A stretch of DNA of 64,000 nt from Rhynchonema sp. JSB1_4 (Eukaryota; Nematoda; Chromadorea; Monhysterida; Xyalidae). The stretch spans positions 16,351-80,350 of the forward strand of contig JASAMV010003716.1 of NCBI GenBank assembly GCA_030248065.1, in the 5' to 3' direction. How positions within the stretch are numbered: position 1 is the first letter of the stretch; each line of letters opens with the position of its first letter. A program made the translations under genes and the position numbers. The notes beneath the pieces are model-generated. The model was given only the letters and a program-made list of their open reading frames with translations. It was not told the origin of the DNA and ran no database searches. Below, in pieces: positions 12,601 to 29,300 of this stretch.

Positions 12601-13762
12601 AATGAAGACACGGAGCCGTTCTTGGGCACTGCGGATGGTGTGTTGCTGTTGCCTACATGGGCTACCTTTTTTTATCAATTTTAAGTGGGTTTCACCGTAG
12701 GTAGTGCGGATGGAGCACACAACCAGAGTTCTTAAAGCGGGAAACCGTATATCTCATGCTTGCTTTTTTACTACGCAGTTGGACTGTTTATGTCCAACGG
12801 TCACAAAAACAACGATCAAACGAGATAAACCACGTTAAAACTGTCAGAATTTATCTTTGAAAAGTTGCTTTCAGGAACAAACGCGAGCTTGTGCCGACTT
12901 ACGCTCACCCTTTTGATCATGAAAGGCAGTGAGACTGAGACAAGAACCAGCTCGCTGACAGATGAAACCTTTGTGAAACATTTCACACGTGGCTGTTGGT
13001 TGACGAGCTGGTTGGATTCCCTACTAAATGTTCTGCCGTTGCCTGATCAAAAGGGGGAGCGTAAGTCGGCACAAGCTCGAGTTTGTTCCCGAAAGCAAAT
13101 TTTAAAAATTAATTCTCACAATTTAAACGCATTTCATTTTGTTTGAACGATGTTTTTGTGATCACTCATCGTATATAGTCACATTTTATTGCGAAAGGGC
13201 GGATTCTGAGAGCATGCGATATCCGGTTGCCCGGTTTAATGATGGAGCAATTCGATTGCCTTGGTGCGTTGGGGATAAGCTAACGGCAAAAATATTACTA
13301 CACTGATGCCACTAATTTGTACCGACTTAAAAGTAGTTCAGTTTGAGTCAGGGGATTTTACGCTGGTCGAAACTAGTGGCATTAGTAAATATCCTCAATG
13401 CCAATTTTCACATGACCAAGAGGAGCGATCCGATCGCACAGTTTGATATCGGTGGGTCACACGTATACATATGTTTCAAAAAATGCAATCCTTCATCAGG
13501 CGACACGGAGCTGGTCGAACTTCACCCGAGCGCCACCCAACCAGTGACGGTGTCGTTAACGAACGAGACTGCCGACAACAACAATCGACGTCAATCAATC
13601 ACCGATACCGATCATAATCGATTGAATTTGATCGCTAAGTTGGAGTCACACAATCGAAACAGCAGCAGTGGGACGACGATGCCGCTGTTGGCCAGGAATT
13701 CGACCGGCGTTGGGGAGATTAATGACGCAGAGTCAAATCATGACTTGAGTTCAATGGTGTGA
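497..13762 (+). CDS. cca-1: T-type (Cav3) voltage-gated calcium channel alpha-1 subunit, 5'-truncated by the window edge
   Basis: Pore subunit of a low-voltage-activated calcium channel in the plasma membrane of excitable cells. Coding exons: 497-626 or 1124-1280 (alternatives), 1964-2143, 2210-2300, 2779-2949, 3281-3432, 3507-3667, 3980-4198, 4533-4847, 4926-5043, 5125-5527, 5893-6218, 6489-6578, 6666-6912, 7856-8123, 9860-9990, 10259-10408, 10476-10597, 10919-11194, 11797-12093, 12406-12637, 13500-13762 (stop). Phases agree at every junction, giving about 1446 residues. Seen: domain II filter TQEDW and IIS6; a Pro/Ser-rich II-III linker (2210-5043); domain III S4 [15 protein letters not shown] and filter TKDGW; domain IV S4 [11 protein letters not shown], filter TGDNW and IVS6; a long cytoplasmic tail. 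The Glu-Asp-Asp order in domains II-IV fits the EEDD filter of T-type channels, not the EEEE of L-type. Least certain borders are the 2949 donor and 4926 acceptor. Domain I and IIS1-S5 are outside the window. Confidence 0.93.
890..916 (+). repeat. (AC)n microsatellite
   Basis: About 13 uninterrupted AC dinucleotides between the two alternative turret exons of the channel gene. No function is implied, although CA repeats near exons can influence splicing through hnRNP L-type proteins in other animals. Confidence 0.95.
1124..1280 (+). CDS. cca-1: Alternative domain II turret exon, penta-cysteine version
   Basis: The exon follows a GCTTTAG acceptor and ends in TTCCAG before gtactg. It restarts at the same protein position as 497-626 ([12 protein letters not shown], ending HASLTVFQ). 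Its turret is nine residues longer and holds five cysteines, including CTC and CVC pairs. The exon is 157 nt with the same phase as its partner. From memory, mutually exclusive turret exons (12a/12b) of this kind are known in the snail LCav3 channel, where the choice changes sodium versus calcium permeability. The duplicate is intact, with consensus splice sites, so both isoforms are probably made. Confidence 0.85.
8189..9843. mobile_element. TTAA-flanked foldback transposon, non-autonomous
   Basis: A 1655-bp element in the channel intron between exons 7856-8123 and 9860-9990. It is bounded by TTAA at 8185-8188 and 9844-9847. The ends are inverted (AGGGCTCGGGACA / TGTCCCGAGCCCT). Homology between the arms extends for several hundred bases (about 8189-8560 against 9480-9843), and shorter inverted matches continue inwards (about 8940 against 9090), so most of the element can form one imperfect hairpin. 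There is no transposase ORF. A TTAA target suggests piggyBac-type mobilisation, but the AGGG end is not the usual piggyBac terminus. The right end lies only 16 bases from the exon acceptor. Confidence 0.85.
11499..11536 (+). repeat. Cytosine-rich homopolymer tract
   Basis: A run of about 38 bases, almost all C with a few T interruptions, in the channel intron before exon 11797-12093. Low complexity; prone to sequencing length error. Confidence 0.95.
11647..11740 (+). repeat. Perfect 23-bp-arm hairpin plus a third copy of the arm
   Basis: Positions 11647-11669 and 11688-11710 are perfect inverted copies (GGTGAGCAGATAAACGCGG... and its complement) separated by 18 bases. A third copy of the right arm, 22 of 23 bases, lies at 11719-11740. 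The unit sits in a channel intron about 55 bases upstream of the 11797 exon. An RNA of the first two arms would be a short-hairpin shape. It may be a small MITE remnant or a protein-binding palindrome. Confidence 0.85.
12780..13185. mobile_element. MITE with about 130-bp terminal inverted repeats
   Basis: In the last intron of the channel gene the sequence from about 12780 to 12925 is repeated in inverted orientation at about 13040-13185. The best-conserved part is around GAGCTTGTGCCGACTTACGC. Arms diverge by roughly 15-20 percent by eye. Outer borders are approximate, and no clear target duplication was identified. There is no coding capacity beyond short chance frames. Confidence 0.7.
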
Positions 13763-15875
13763 CTTTGTTTCGAGAGCCAAGCCTCGCGAAGCAAATCGTA
13801 AGACGACTGACAAACTGAGCGGAGTTGAGAATCGTGGACTCTGAACCGAATTCGAACCGCGAATCTATACCTGCCCAGCGCGATTGGGAATAACGACTAG
13901 CGAATAACTACATTGTTGTGCCAGGAGGACACACTTTCAATATATTCGATAGAAACTGTGATACAATTTGTATTCTTGGAATTTTGCAAGAAATGTCGTT
14001 AAACGCAATCGACTGAACTCCTTGCTACATAGAAACGTTAATTATGCTATGCCGGAAGATGTCTGTATACTATACGTGTACACAAAATGAAAGGGAATTA
14101 AAATAATAATTTTTATTTTCTTTCTATCTCTCTTTCTGAACTTTCGCAAAGCGCGTGGTGCGTACTCACAATATCAGCAAATTTGAATATAATGTTGATA
14201 TTTAATCGTTTGGTATGATTACATGCACTGACATTTTTATATGTTTGTATGATTACTGTGCAACAGGCTCAAAATTGGAAAATAATTGTTTTGAAAAGTT
14301 TTATGATAAAAGGGAACCAAATGACCACCGGTTTTGCTGTCATTTTTATTCTTTATGGGTCGAGCCACACCAAAAAGTTATAACATATTAACTTTAATCC
14401 AATTTTAGATATAATTAAGCAAAAATATAGTGATAATCTGGCATAGATATAGACTAGTTTCACTTTGACTTTTTGGAGTTCATTTGTTACCGGAAACGGT
14501 TTTGCGATGACTAGATGATTGTAATATCATTCAGCATTCTTGATACATTAAGTACAATACTTGCATTTAAAGTACAAATTCACACAAAATTCAAATAAAA
14601 ATAATGGAAACATTGTACAGGCAAAGTAATAGCAACGTTGATGTTAGTATATGAAATTGGAAACGGCAGCTGCGAAATCAGTAGAATTTCAATGGTATAC
14701 GAATAAATCGTACGTGATGCGAATTCTAATGACCGAATGAACATGAAACTTGAACAGTTCATTATACATAAACAGTTTACCAGCACGTTGCTACAACGAA
14801 ATAATGCGTGAATGCATATATATATATACAAAATTCGATAAACAATGCTTCTTGACAAACACAAAAACAGGAGCGATTCTGGAATTTTGATTGTACAGCA
14901 TTAAAGCCAGAAAGCTCAACTTTCGGAGACAAAAATTAAGAGGAAACATATGTATATTGATCTTCGAACAATAAAATAATATAAACAAAGTTATGTTAAA
15001 CTGCGTGAATATCACTGGGCTAACATTTTTGAAACATCACATTTAAGGTGCGCGATTAGCTGCTAATGATGGAATGTATAAGTACAGACCGCTCCATGGC
15101 ATGGAGTCGATAATACATACAAACGCAAGGTCTCTCATACTTAAAATTACGAACTACAATAATTAAGCAGTTTTGTGTGCAAAATCGGCAGTTCTCAATT
15201 TTAAAGATATAAACGCTTAACCCGACCACTAAAACCGGCTCCAGACAATTGCTCTCAAGCCATTACATAATATAAGCACAATTATAATTTCAGTCTCTCA
15301 CTCTGAATTGGCTACGATAATAGCCATGTCTTAATCGAATCCCAAAATTTCTTTAAACATCGCCTTTCTGAAATTTCAGTTTAGTCCGAATTCTAGTACA
15401 GCGCATTTCTCATAATATTATGGTAAGTTTAGCGTTTAGCAGCAGTGTAGAATGTACAAGGCAGCTTTTCATGATACAATTTGTTGCCTAATTAGGCCTG
15501 GTATAAATCCATTGGAGGAGTACCTTAAGTAGAATAATGACACAAATGTGTGCGTGTAGTTTCAATGTACCACATTTGAGTGTAGAAATGTATACACAGT
15601 ACAAATGCATATGATGAAATGGGTTGGAATGTTTCATAACATCAGATTGTCAACTTTGGATTGTCTCGAACATTTTGATTTGTATGCAAAAATCAAAAAC
15701 AAAATTCGCTGCATAATCGACTTTCAGCAACAAAGATCGTCGAAAAGAGACTACTCACACAGAGGCAGTGGTTCGGCATGATCGGAATGTGGTGCTGTGT
15801 TGTGTGTTCGGTGCGATTGTGTAAGTAGAAAGTAGATATCGTTCGATTATCGATTATTCCATGAAGGTGGTCCTG
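13763..15875. other. Shared 3' flank of two convergent genes
   Basis: AT-rich DNA between the stop of the channel gene and the stop of the innexin gene. It should hold the 3' UTRs of both. I see no convincing ORF, RNA gene or repeat. A canonical AATAAA lies at 14594-14599 on the + strand and an AATTAAA variant near 14096. Confidence 0.6.
14594..14599 (+). terminator. Candidate polyadenylation signal for the calcium channel gene
   Basis: The first canonical AATAAA I find on the + strand after the channel stop at 13762, implying a 3' UTR of about 0.85 kb. A closer AATTAAA variant near 14096 is an alternative. Confidence 0.3.
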
Positions 15876-21485
<5,610 letters not shown>

Positions 21486-21533
21486 CGTGCTACTACACTT
21501 CAGTGAACGGTGGACGATGCCACCCGATATGAA

Positions 21534-22970
21534 TTACCGTCTCAAGTTTATTAAATCACGAGTGTTTTGTGTGCCAGTTTTGAAACGGGCGACACTAGCA
21601 TTTGATGGAGTTTTGATATGAAGCAGAGCTGTAGGTAATGTGTTGGCGAACAATGCAACTCGCCAATTTAGCACCAGTACGATTGCAGATAAATTTGATT
21701 GTGTGTGCAAATGCTCTTCAGGATACCGACTGCACTAGAATTGCTTGAAATCTGGAATATGGCATGAACAGTAACAAGATAATCAAGCATCAGCTGACCA
21801 CATGAGAATATACCGCAAAGAAGGCACATATTGTACGTACGACTTAGTTGTTAATCGTTACTTAGCCTAATCAGTGCGCAGTGCTCACATCTGAAGATTG
21901 TTCTCTTCAAATCTCAACGTTGGTAGGTCACATGCGTTTCCCGAGACAAGGTGCAAGATATGTATACATCGGGAGCTGTGCTGCATGTGGGTGTTAGAAA
22001 ACGTCTTTACGCGTGTGTTGCGCCTGAAATTACGTATGCTAACAAGCTTAGCTTACTCTGACGGTCGGCGGAGAGAAGCCGTTGCAAAGGTACCGTAGGG
22101 TACATTACATACTGTACATAAATGTGTATGAGCCATGAGTATGAGCTGGTCCAATCCGTGCGCACGTACATATAGTCGTTGTCACGAGATTAAACCAGCA
22201 GCGGAAACTTGCTTGTGTTTTTGTCACTCCCACCGTTACGCGGACACGTGAACCACCGACCGCCGAAGCGGATATGGACCGAAAAGCTAAGATATGGTGC
22301 GCTGGCTGGCTCGCACAGCTGGCTGGAGGGTTGCACCTTGACAGATAGCCAGCGAACTGTTGGACTCGGACATGGACACACAAGGAGCCGGGTTGAGGAA
22401 ACGAGAACGAGTTAATGACGGCAATACGTATGTCGCGCGCGGCCACAAGAAGACTGTACCGCACCTGCTCACCCATGCACGCATATTACGTGGTACAATA
22501 TGCTTAATGTGCTACGTTTTTGCAAGTGTGACTTACTGTGCATAGCATGGCAGGTGGCCAGCAAAAAGCATGATGTTAATAGCCAATGCCCGTAGTTGGA
22601 TACCACACCATACCTGGGCAATTTAACGATGCACTTATGCTGGTGAACAAATATGATGTGACATTAAATAAGGTTTGGGCACAGATACATGTTCTGGGTG
22701 GTACATTAGCCACTGTCCACAGATCCACGCCGTCTGTCGTATCCATAAATATACAACAGCAGCAATACAACTTGCAACTATACACTGGTGCAGTAGATTA
22801 TCTGTTCTGCTAGGTAAACCAAAAAAACAAGCACACGGCATATGAAGCCTTTTTTCTTGTATGAATTGCGAACACACATTCACCTGTCGTTAAGCGGGGT
22901 CTGCCAACCTAGTGGCTAACTAGGTAACTGCTCCCGACAATATCCAGCAAACATGGATATTATTGTCATA
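21534..22970. other. Innexin upstream region, no gene seen
   Basis: About 1.4 kb upstream of the innexin first exon. It probably contains the promoter or 5' UTR, but I recognise no exon, TATA arrangement or repeat that I can defend. Confidence 0.5.
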
Positions 22971-24650
22971 CAGTGCTGGCCAAAAGTTTTTAGAATTTTG
23001 TTCTGTGGTCAGAAATGTGACTGGCTGCTGCACGCAGTACAGTTGAGTGAGATCTGTGCGGCATGGATGTGCAGGGCAGTGTACCTGCCACACATTAGTC
23101 CAACATCAACCACCAATCTCTGATCCCTCGGGGGCTGGATGCTCAGGAGGGACCTTGGTCCAAATTTGGGGCTGGCCAAAAGTTTTTAGAATTTTTCAGT
23201 TTTCGCGTTTACTTCGTCATAGTCGGTCCCATAAGAGTCCTTTATGATTGGAAAGCATATTAGTGGCGTCAGAAACTGTCGTTTTGCCAGTTTGGCTAGT
23301 TTGAGTCCAAATGGTCACACCGCGGTCCGGTACCGTTGCTGTCTCTGGTGACCGCGGTGTTCCAACAATTTCGCAGTTAGGGACGACAGCTGAAAAACTG
23401 TTATTGAAACAGTGCCGTTCTAGACTGCTTATTTGGGGTTTTTTAAGGTCGATTTATACTTCTGACTTCCGGGAAGTAGAAGTCAAAATCCGGAGAAGTC
23501 ACTACCACGCAGAAGTGCCCGGCAAGGCAGTGATTGCTTGTAGTGATTGCTTGTTCCACTCTGTCCTTTGACCGCCACCTGCCGTCTGCTGTTCTTGCTC
23601 TGTTAATGAGCTGACCGAACGGGCAGTCACAAATTTCTGACTGCTACTGCCGGGCAGTCAGAGTATAAACCGACCTTTAATCAGTGTCAAGAGAAGTCAG
23701 CGCATAAATGATCTATTGGGCGCATAACCGATGTCACCGCGGTCTAGGTCACGGCATCGGTGAGAACAAAAAGTGGCCCCAGGGAGTGGCTGGCAGACCA
23801 AAAGGTGCGTAATTGTGTTGATTCAGATGAGCACCGGTGGTATCATTGTATGTAAGCATACAAGTGCAGTAAATAACTGCTTCTCGAATTTTTAACCACG
23901 GTTCAATTTTCGGCAGCCTTATTAACCTCGTAAATTGACCAAAAATTTTTGATACCGTCTTTAAAAGTTCGTGCAGTCCTCCGATCTCACTCAAATTGTA
24001 ATAGAAAGCCAAATGGAGGTGAAATAACATGATTATGGCTCAAGAAGTTTGATTCGAGACAACAGCTCCACACTGCGCCTGGGTTTCGTGGTGAGCCACA
24101 CCGCGACCGAGACCGCGGTCTCATCGGTCATTGGCCTGATAAATTTTTTATGCAGTAATTTGTCCTGAAATTGATTAAAAACATCCAAATACGCCCGTTA
24201 GAACGATAATCTTTCACTAACAGTTTATCAGCTATCGTCACTTGCTGCGAAATCTTTGAAACGCCGCGGTCACCAGAGATAGCAACGGTACCGGACCGCG
24301 GTATGACCATTTGGACTCAAACTAGGCAAACTGGCAAAACGACAGTTTCTGACACGACTAATATGCTTTCCAATCATAAAGGACTCTTATGGTACCGACT
24401 GTGACGAAGTAAACGCGAAAACTGAAAAATTCTAAAAACTTTTGGCCAGCCCCAAATTTGGACCAAGGTCCCTCCTGAGCATCCAGCCCCCGAGGGATCA
24501 GAGATTGGTGGTTGATGTTGGACTAATGTGTGGCAGGTACACTGCCCTGCACATCCATGCCGCACAGATCTCACTCAACTGTACTGCGTGCAGCAGCCAG
24601 TCACATTTCTGACCACAGAGCAAAATTCTAAAAACTTTTGGCCAGCACTG
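22971..24650. mobile_element. Tc1-like non-autonomous foldback element with IR/DR ends
   Basis: A 1680-bp element flanked by TA (22969-22970 and 24651-24652). The ends are CAGTGCTGGCCAAAAG and its complement, a typical Tc1/mariner terminus. The inverted arms are about 430 bp (to about 23390 on the left, from about 24240 on the right) and nearly identical. Each arm holds a second inner copy of GGCCAAAAGTTTTTAGAAT (about 23173 and 24432), the direct repeat inside an inverted repeat seen in some Tc1-like elements. There is no transposase frame. The interior carries several copies of the 8-bp palindrome ACCGCGGT. Confidence 0.9.
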
Positions 24651-25864
24651 TATGCTGCATGTACATATACCTGTAGCAAACCACCAACTGATGTTTGGCT
24701 GCAGGATAAAAGTAGAAAATCGACTAAAAACTTGCGCCATTGCTGCTGGCCATCATCAGTCACACAAGTCGGGGACCGCAGCAGCACATGTACAATCGAT
24801 GCACGAGGCTTGTTAATTATGTTAACAGATGGACAACACAGGTAAGTATACATACATAATCGTCGATATGTTGTTTGTCGGCATGTCCTATGCGTATACA
24901 ACTGTGTTATGCGTATAGGAGTACGTCTGAAGTTAGCATAAGCATTACATAACATTTGCTATGGGACAGGAATTCTGAACAAGCGCGCCGATTTGAACAC
25001 ATGTGTTACAATGAAACATTACAACCAGAAATGAACCATATCGCGCGCGTTACCGTGCGCACTTTTCTGTCGCATGTTTGGCGCGCTGCTGTGTGTGCGA
25101 GTGAACTTGGGTTAAACAGCACTACTTGAATGTTTTATGATTGTTTGAGCGTATAATGCGAGCCAACTAAAACAGCGCACTATTGTTGTTTGAAGCCACC
25201 ATAGATGTGTGTGACGAGACCAGAACTCCACACAGGGTACGGCAAAGGCTCTGGTAGCAGTGGTTTTTACCTCAGCAGCCAACATGCATGCATGCAGACC
25301 ATGCGTTGCCAATAAGTTGGTTGCTATATTTTACCTATCCTACGGGCAATAAGCATGTTGCATGTGCTTTGTCTGCCCATAGCCTGAAACCCTAGTCCAG
25401 GCTAATGTGGCGCAAAATACACACATCACGGACGACGGCCAAACCAGAACGCCCGCAGGTCTTTTTCACGGTGCACTTTATTAAATGACAACTTCGATGT
25501 AGTCCGGATAGATGCTAGCCTCAACGTTACAAATGCTGGCTTTGACTGTGACTACATGAGACTTGTTTTCGGGGGCACACATCTCAAAAGAATTACTACA
25601 CGATCTGGGCTGGTTGGTTATGGGTTGGAAAAGTGTCGGTGTTTCGCTCGAGTAGATTGAAACTGCTTTGGAAGCAAGTAAGAAACAAGATTGCGTATCA
25701 CAGTCTGGCAAGGTGACTTCCGTGCACCAGTCACGTGTGATTTCATTCATTCACAAAATGAGAAAATGAATGCCACCCGCACTCCAAACAGAAGTTGTGC
25801 AGTTTGTCATTGAATATGTTCGCAGGATCGTAACCAAAAAATCCGATCAGGTTCATTTTGGCTA

Positions 25865-25904
25865 TGTGTACATATACACATACATACGTATGTACATACA
25901 TACC
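25865..25904 (+). repeat. TACATA/TATGTA palindromic tract
   Basis: A 40-base tract of CATA-type repeats containing the palindrome TACATACGTATGTA. Similar tracts recur at about 31743-31776, 45502-45530, 48556-48570, 50336-50352, 50481-50500 and 63700-63735. They are far rarer in the three large gene regions. Confidence 0.8.
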
Positions 25905-25945
25905 TTAGTTATGACTGATAATGAGTTTCGGCTTAATGTATATTA

Positions 25946-26301
25946 CAGTAGTCAACTCAAGTGGTCAAATCACTTCCTCAACTCACTTTGAAAGAGTCGT
26001 CAACTCATCTCGAAAAAATGCCACGTACATACCTGTACGTATACTCTGACAATTCTTTTGGGAGAAACATTTCCAACGTGTTGCCTGATCCGTAAAGCGC
26101 ATGATGCGTGCACTTGCTATAACGGTTACGTGACTTCTGTAGCCAGTGCACGCATAATGCGCTTTACGGATCAGGCAACGCGGTTGAAAAGTTTCTCCCA
26201 AACGAATGGCCAGAGTATATGTACATGTATGTATATGTCTTGTGCTCACACGGGGCTGCTGTGAGTTGACGAAGTGATTTGACCCCTTGAGTTGACCACT
26301 A
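25946..26301. mobile_element. TA-flanked MITE (356 bp)
   Basis: Inverted ends (CAGTAGTCAACTCAAG on the left, CTTGAGTTGACCACTA on the right) flanked by TA at 25944-25945 and 26302-26303. Inside, a second inverted pair (about 26055-26120 against 26140-26210) includes TGCCTGATCCGTAAAGCGCA and its complement. The whole unit can form a long hairpin. No coding capacity. The TA target and CAGT end suggest Tc1/mariner mobilisation. Confidence 0.85.
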
Positions 26302-29300
26302 TAATGTTAGCCTGAATTTCGGGTCTCCGTTTGTTTTATTTGGTAAAAACCATATTTCAAAATCTGTTATCGAGCCCCATCGCTCTCGGCGTCCATCATT
26401 CGCATCAAACTGACAGGACCCGTGTGCATCACCCTTTATATACTAGTTGGACAAAACAAGAAAAACCCTCTAATCCCGCCCACAAGCCAGCCAGTCTGAA
26501 CCGACTAAAGGAGCACGTCAGCTGGGATTTAGGTGAGTAAAGAACATACAATGAACATTAGGTAATCAAACAAACACACAGAAAAAGCAGATAGAGAGAC
26601 GCCATGTGCCGCCACCCGGCCACCCGCCATGTATGGCTCAGGAAACGTGGCTGCCAGATCGTGGGTACCAAACAGTGGAATTCGGAAAATATCCAACTGC
26701 ACTTTTAACTATGGGACTTTGAGCCTGCAACAAACGCAATACTGGGCTTGGGCCGAAACGAAGTTCGATTCGATGTTGACCTGAAATCCTTTGATGTACA
26801 TATTCAATCAATGTGTTCCTCCACATGTGAGTTTGTCCGATCGGCTTTATTATGCAAAAGGCATGGCCGATCTTTCATACGAATCGGTACCGATTTGGAA
26901 ATCAATGATTCTTAATTCCGATGAAAAAGATCAGAACCTCAGCTAAAATGGATGTTTCAGAATTAAAAAACTCGGATGCACTGCTTGGGTGGCTAAATAT
27001 TCGGAGCATGCACGCACTCCTCCCTCCAACGTACAGCATAATATATGTATACAAGGGCATCGACTATGCAGAAAGTTGCTCTGAGCGCGTGCGGAGTTAA
27101 AAAATCCTTGATTAATTGGTGCTCAGAGGCTCTGCTGTGCCTTCTGAGGCTGACCACGCATAAATCTGGGACTTGAGATTTAAAAGTGTACTACGCCCCT
27201 CTGGGTGGTTGTTACGCTCATGGGCCATGATCTAACGAAGCATGAAACCATAAATCGAAGCTAATCTAAAAGGATTTATTACGGCTGAAAAATGCGGATT
27301 TATGGATGCCTCAAAATATTATGCACAAGGCCTTTCGTGTGGTTCTTTCACACAAGATCAAAAGTCATTGTTCAATATGTAAACTTGAACGTTGCTGAAA
27401 TCCCGGGGCACAAATGAAAACGAGCATCAAAAGAACCGGAACTAATAGAGCCGAAATATGCACTGCACAAAAGTTTCAACATACACAACAAAGATGGAGA
27501 AGAGTGCTTTTATGTTTGTGTTGCATGATGCGTGTGCCCACAGTATTGCCAACGGCTAAGCGAGATATGATGAACAAGTAGATACAAGAGCGCGCCGAGT
27601 GCATGCGGCAAATGTAGGAAATGTTATCACGCACAAACACCCCATCACGGACAAACGCAGTGGATAATGGGTACCCTGGCGTGAAACATCACGTAGATAG
27701 GAGGAATGGTACCAGAGAAACTTCTATTCCTCCGACCCGTCTTGTCACATAGCCGAGGTCCGGCGGAAGACAGAGACCCGTGTGCCAACGTCAAATAAAC
27801 ATGATTAGTAACGCACGCTATTCATTTAGAGAGAGTTTAGGACATGCCGTCTCCCTGGGCCGTGGCATGACGTTGGCTACTTTTGTTCTAGCACGTTGTG
27901 CTAGCTGGATTAGTTGGCATATGCGCGCTAAGTCTTGTCTTTTTGCCTGCCCGGCACCAAGTACTTTCGGAGATACTATTGTACATGGATAGACCCTGGT
28001 TTATCCTACACCATTGTGAACACACTCTAAATTGTGATCAAACCACCAATCCATCAAATTTTGAAATGTGGGCCAAACCTGGCTCCATGTCACTCAATGG
28101 TAACCATGGTCACAAATGGCAGTGACATTTGTGCAATTACGGAGAAATACCCATAGGTATGGGTAAAAATTTGAATACATGCGGCAGAAATCTACTCTAT
28201 CTACAGTTAAGGTATGCAATAACTCTCGGAAAGAGCTGCTCAGTGTTCGAAAACAATAACACAAGAACGTCGGCAACCGCAAAGTTTATAGAAAATCGTG
28301 CTGATAGGTTTAAACATGTGCGCTCTGCACGTGGTGGGTATGCTAAAGTGCCGTTCCAAGCGATCAGCTGAACAAAAACAGCTTTGGAAATGAGCCGCAG
28401 ACGGAACATCACATTTCAGTGAAAAAACCAGCACCGTGGCAGTTATCGGATCCAGATTTTGGCCAAGGGAGGGGCCAAATTCAAAAAGTCATTTTTCATC
28501 TATGTAGTGCCTGCCCCATTTTTGAAAAGCCATTTTCATTCAGGTACTACTTGTTAAGAATTTGGCACTTTTACCCTAAATTCTACACAAAAATTTGTCG
28601 ATATGCGCGAAAGTTTTGGCGCTTTTCCCGCGCGCGACCCTCAAACGAAGGACCATGCGGGCCCTGTGCCCCCCTGGATCAGCCCTCGCACCGTGGCGCC
28701 AATTTTAGCTGTTTTGGCGCACAACAGACAGGAACTCGCGGTAGTACGGGTGAAATCACAAGAATAGTACACAATAATTAATGTTTTCCAGCGCGCTGTA
28801 CCAGAAACTCAAACAATACCCGCGTCGTTGATCCTCATACTTTACACATACTTTAGTTGTTGGACGTCACACTACAATATACCAAAGGGGGCAATTTATA
28901 TTTGCGTGGTGCGGATGATTAGTTTGCGGACTAGTGAAGTCAAACAGTGCATGTTGCATGGTACTTTGACGCTGATAATTCATTACTGATAATGATCGGA
29001 GTATATACTAACGTGTTATGCGTGTACAAGGTGCTGGCTGACCAATATCTGGAACTTAAATTAACTGTAAGTATTGAAAGAGTTAATGGCACCCTAAGAA
29101 GCTTGTAAGCAAGCCACAAGCATTCAAGCATGCTTGAACACACTAGTTCAGTTCAAGTAATGACCCTCAAGTAAAGTTTGCAAGAGCTGCGGGACTGTTG
29201 CCAAACGCTTCCAGTAGAAGAAACATAAAAACGGTTCAAGCTGACTGTACACTACTTGATCGGCGGTAACGTATGTACAGTACCCCGCGTGGAACTTTAT

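Noticed and set aside
22971..24650. Transposase gene inside the Tc1-like element
   Set aside because: All frames are under 100 codons and lack DD34E-type or helix-turn-helix motifs.
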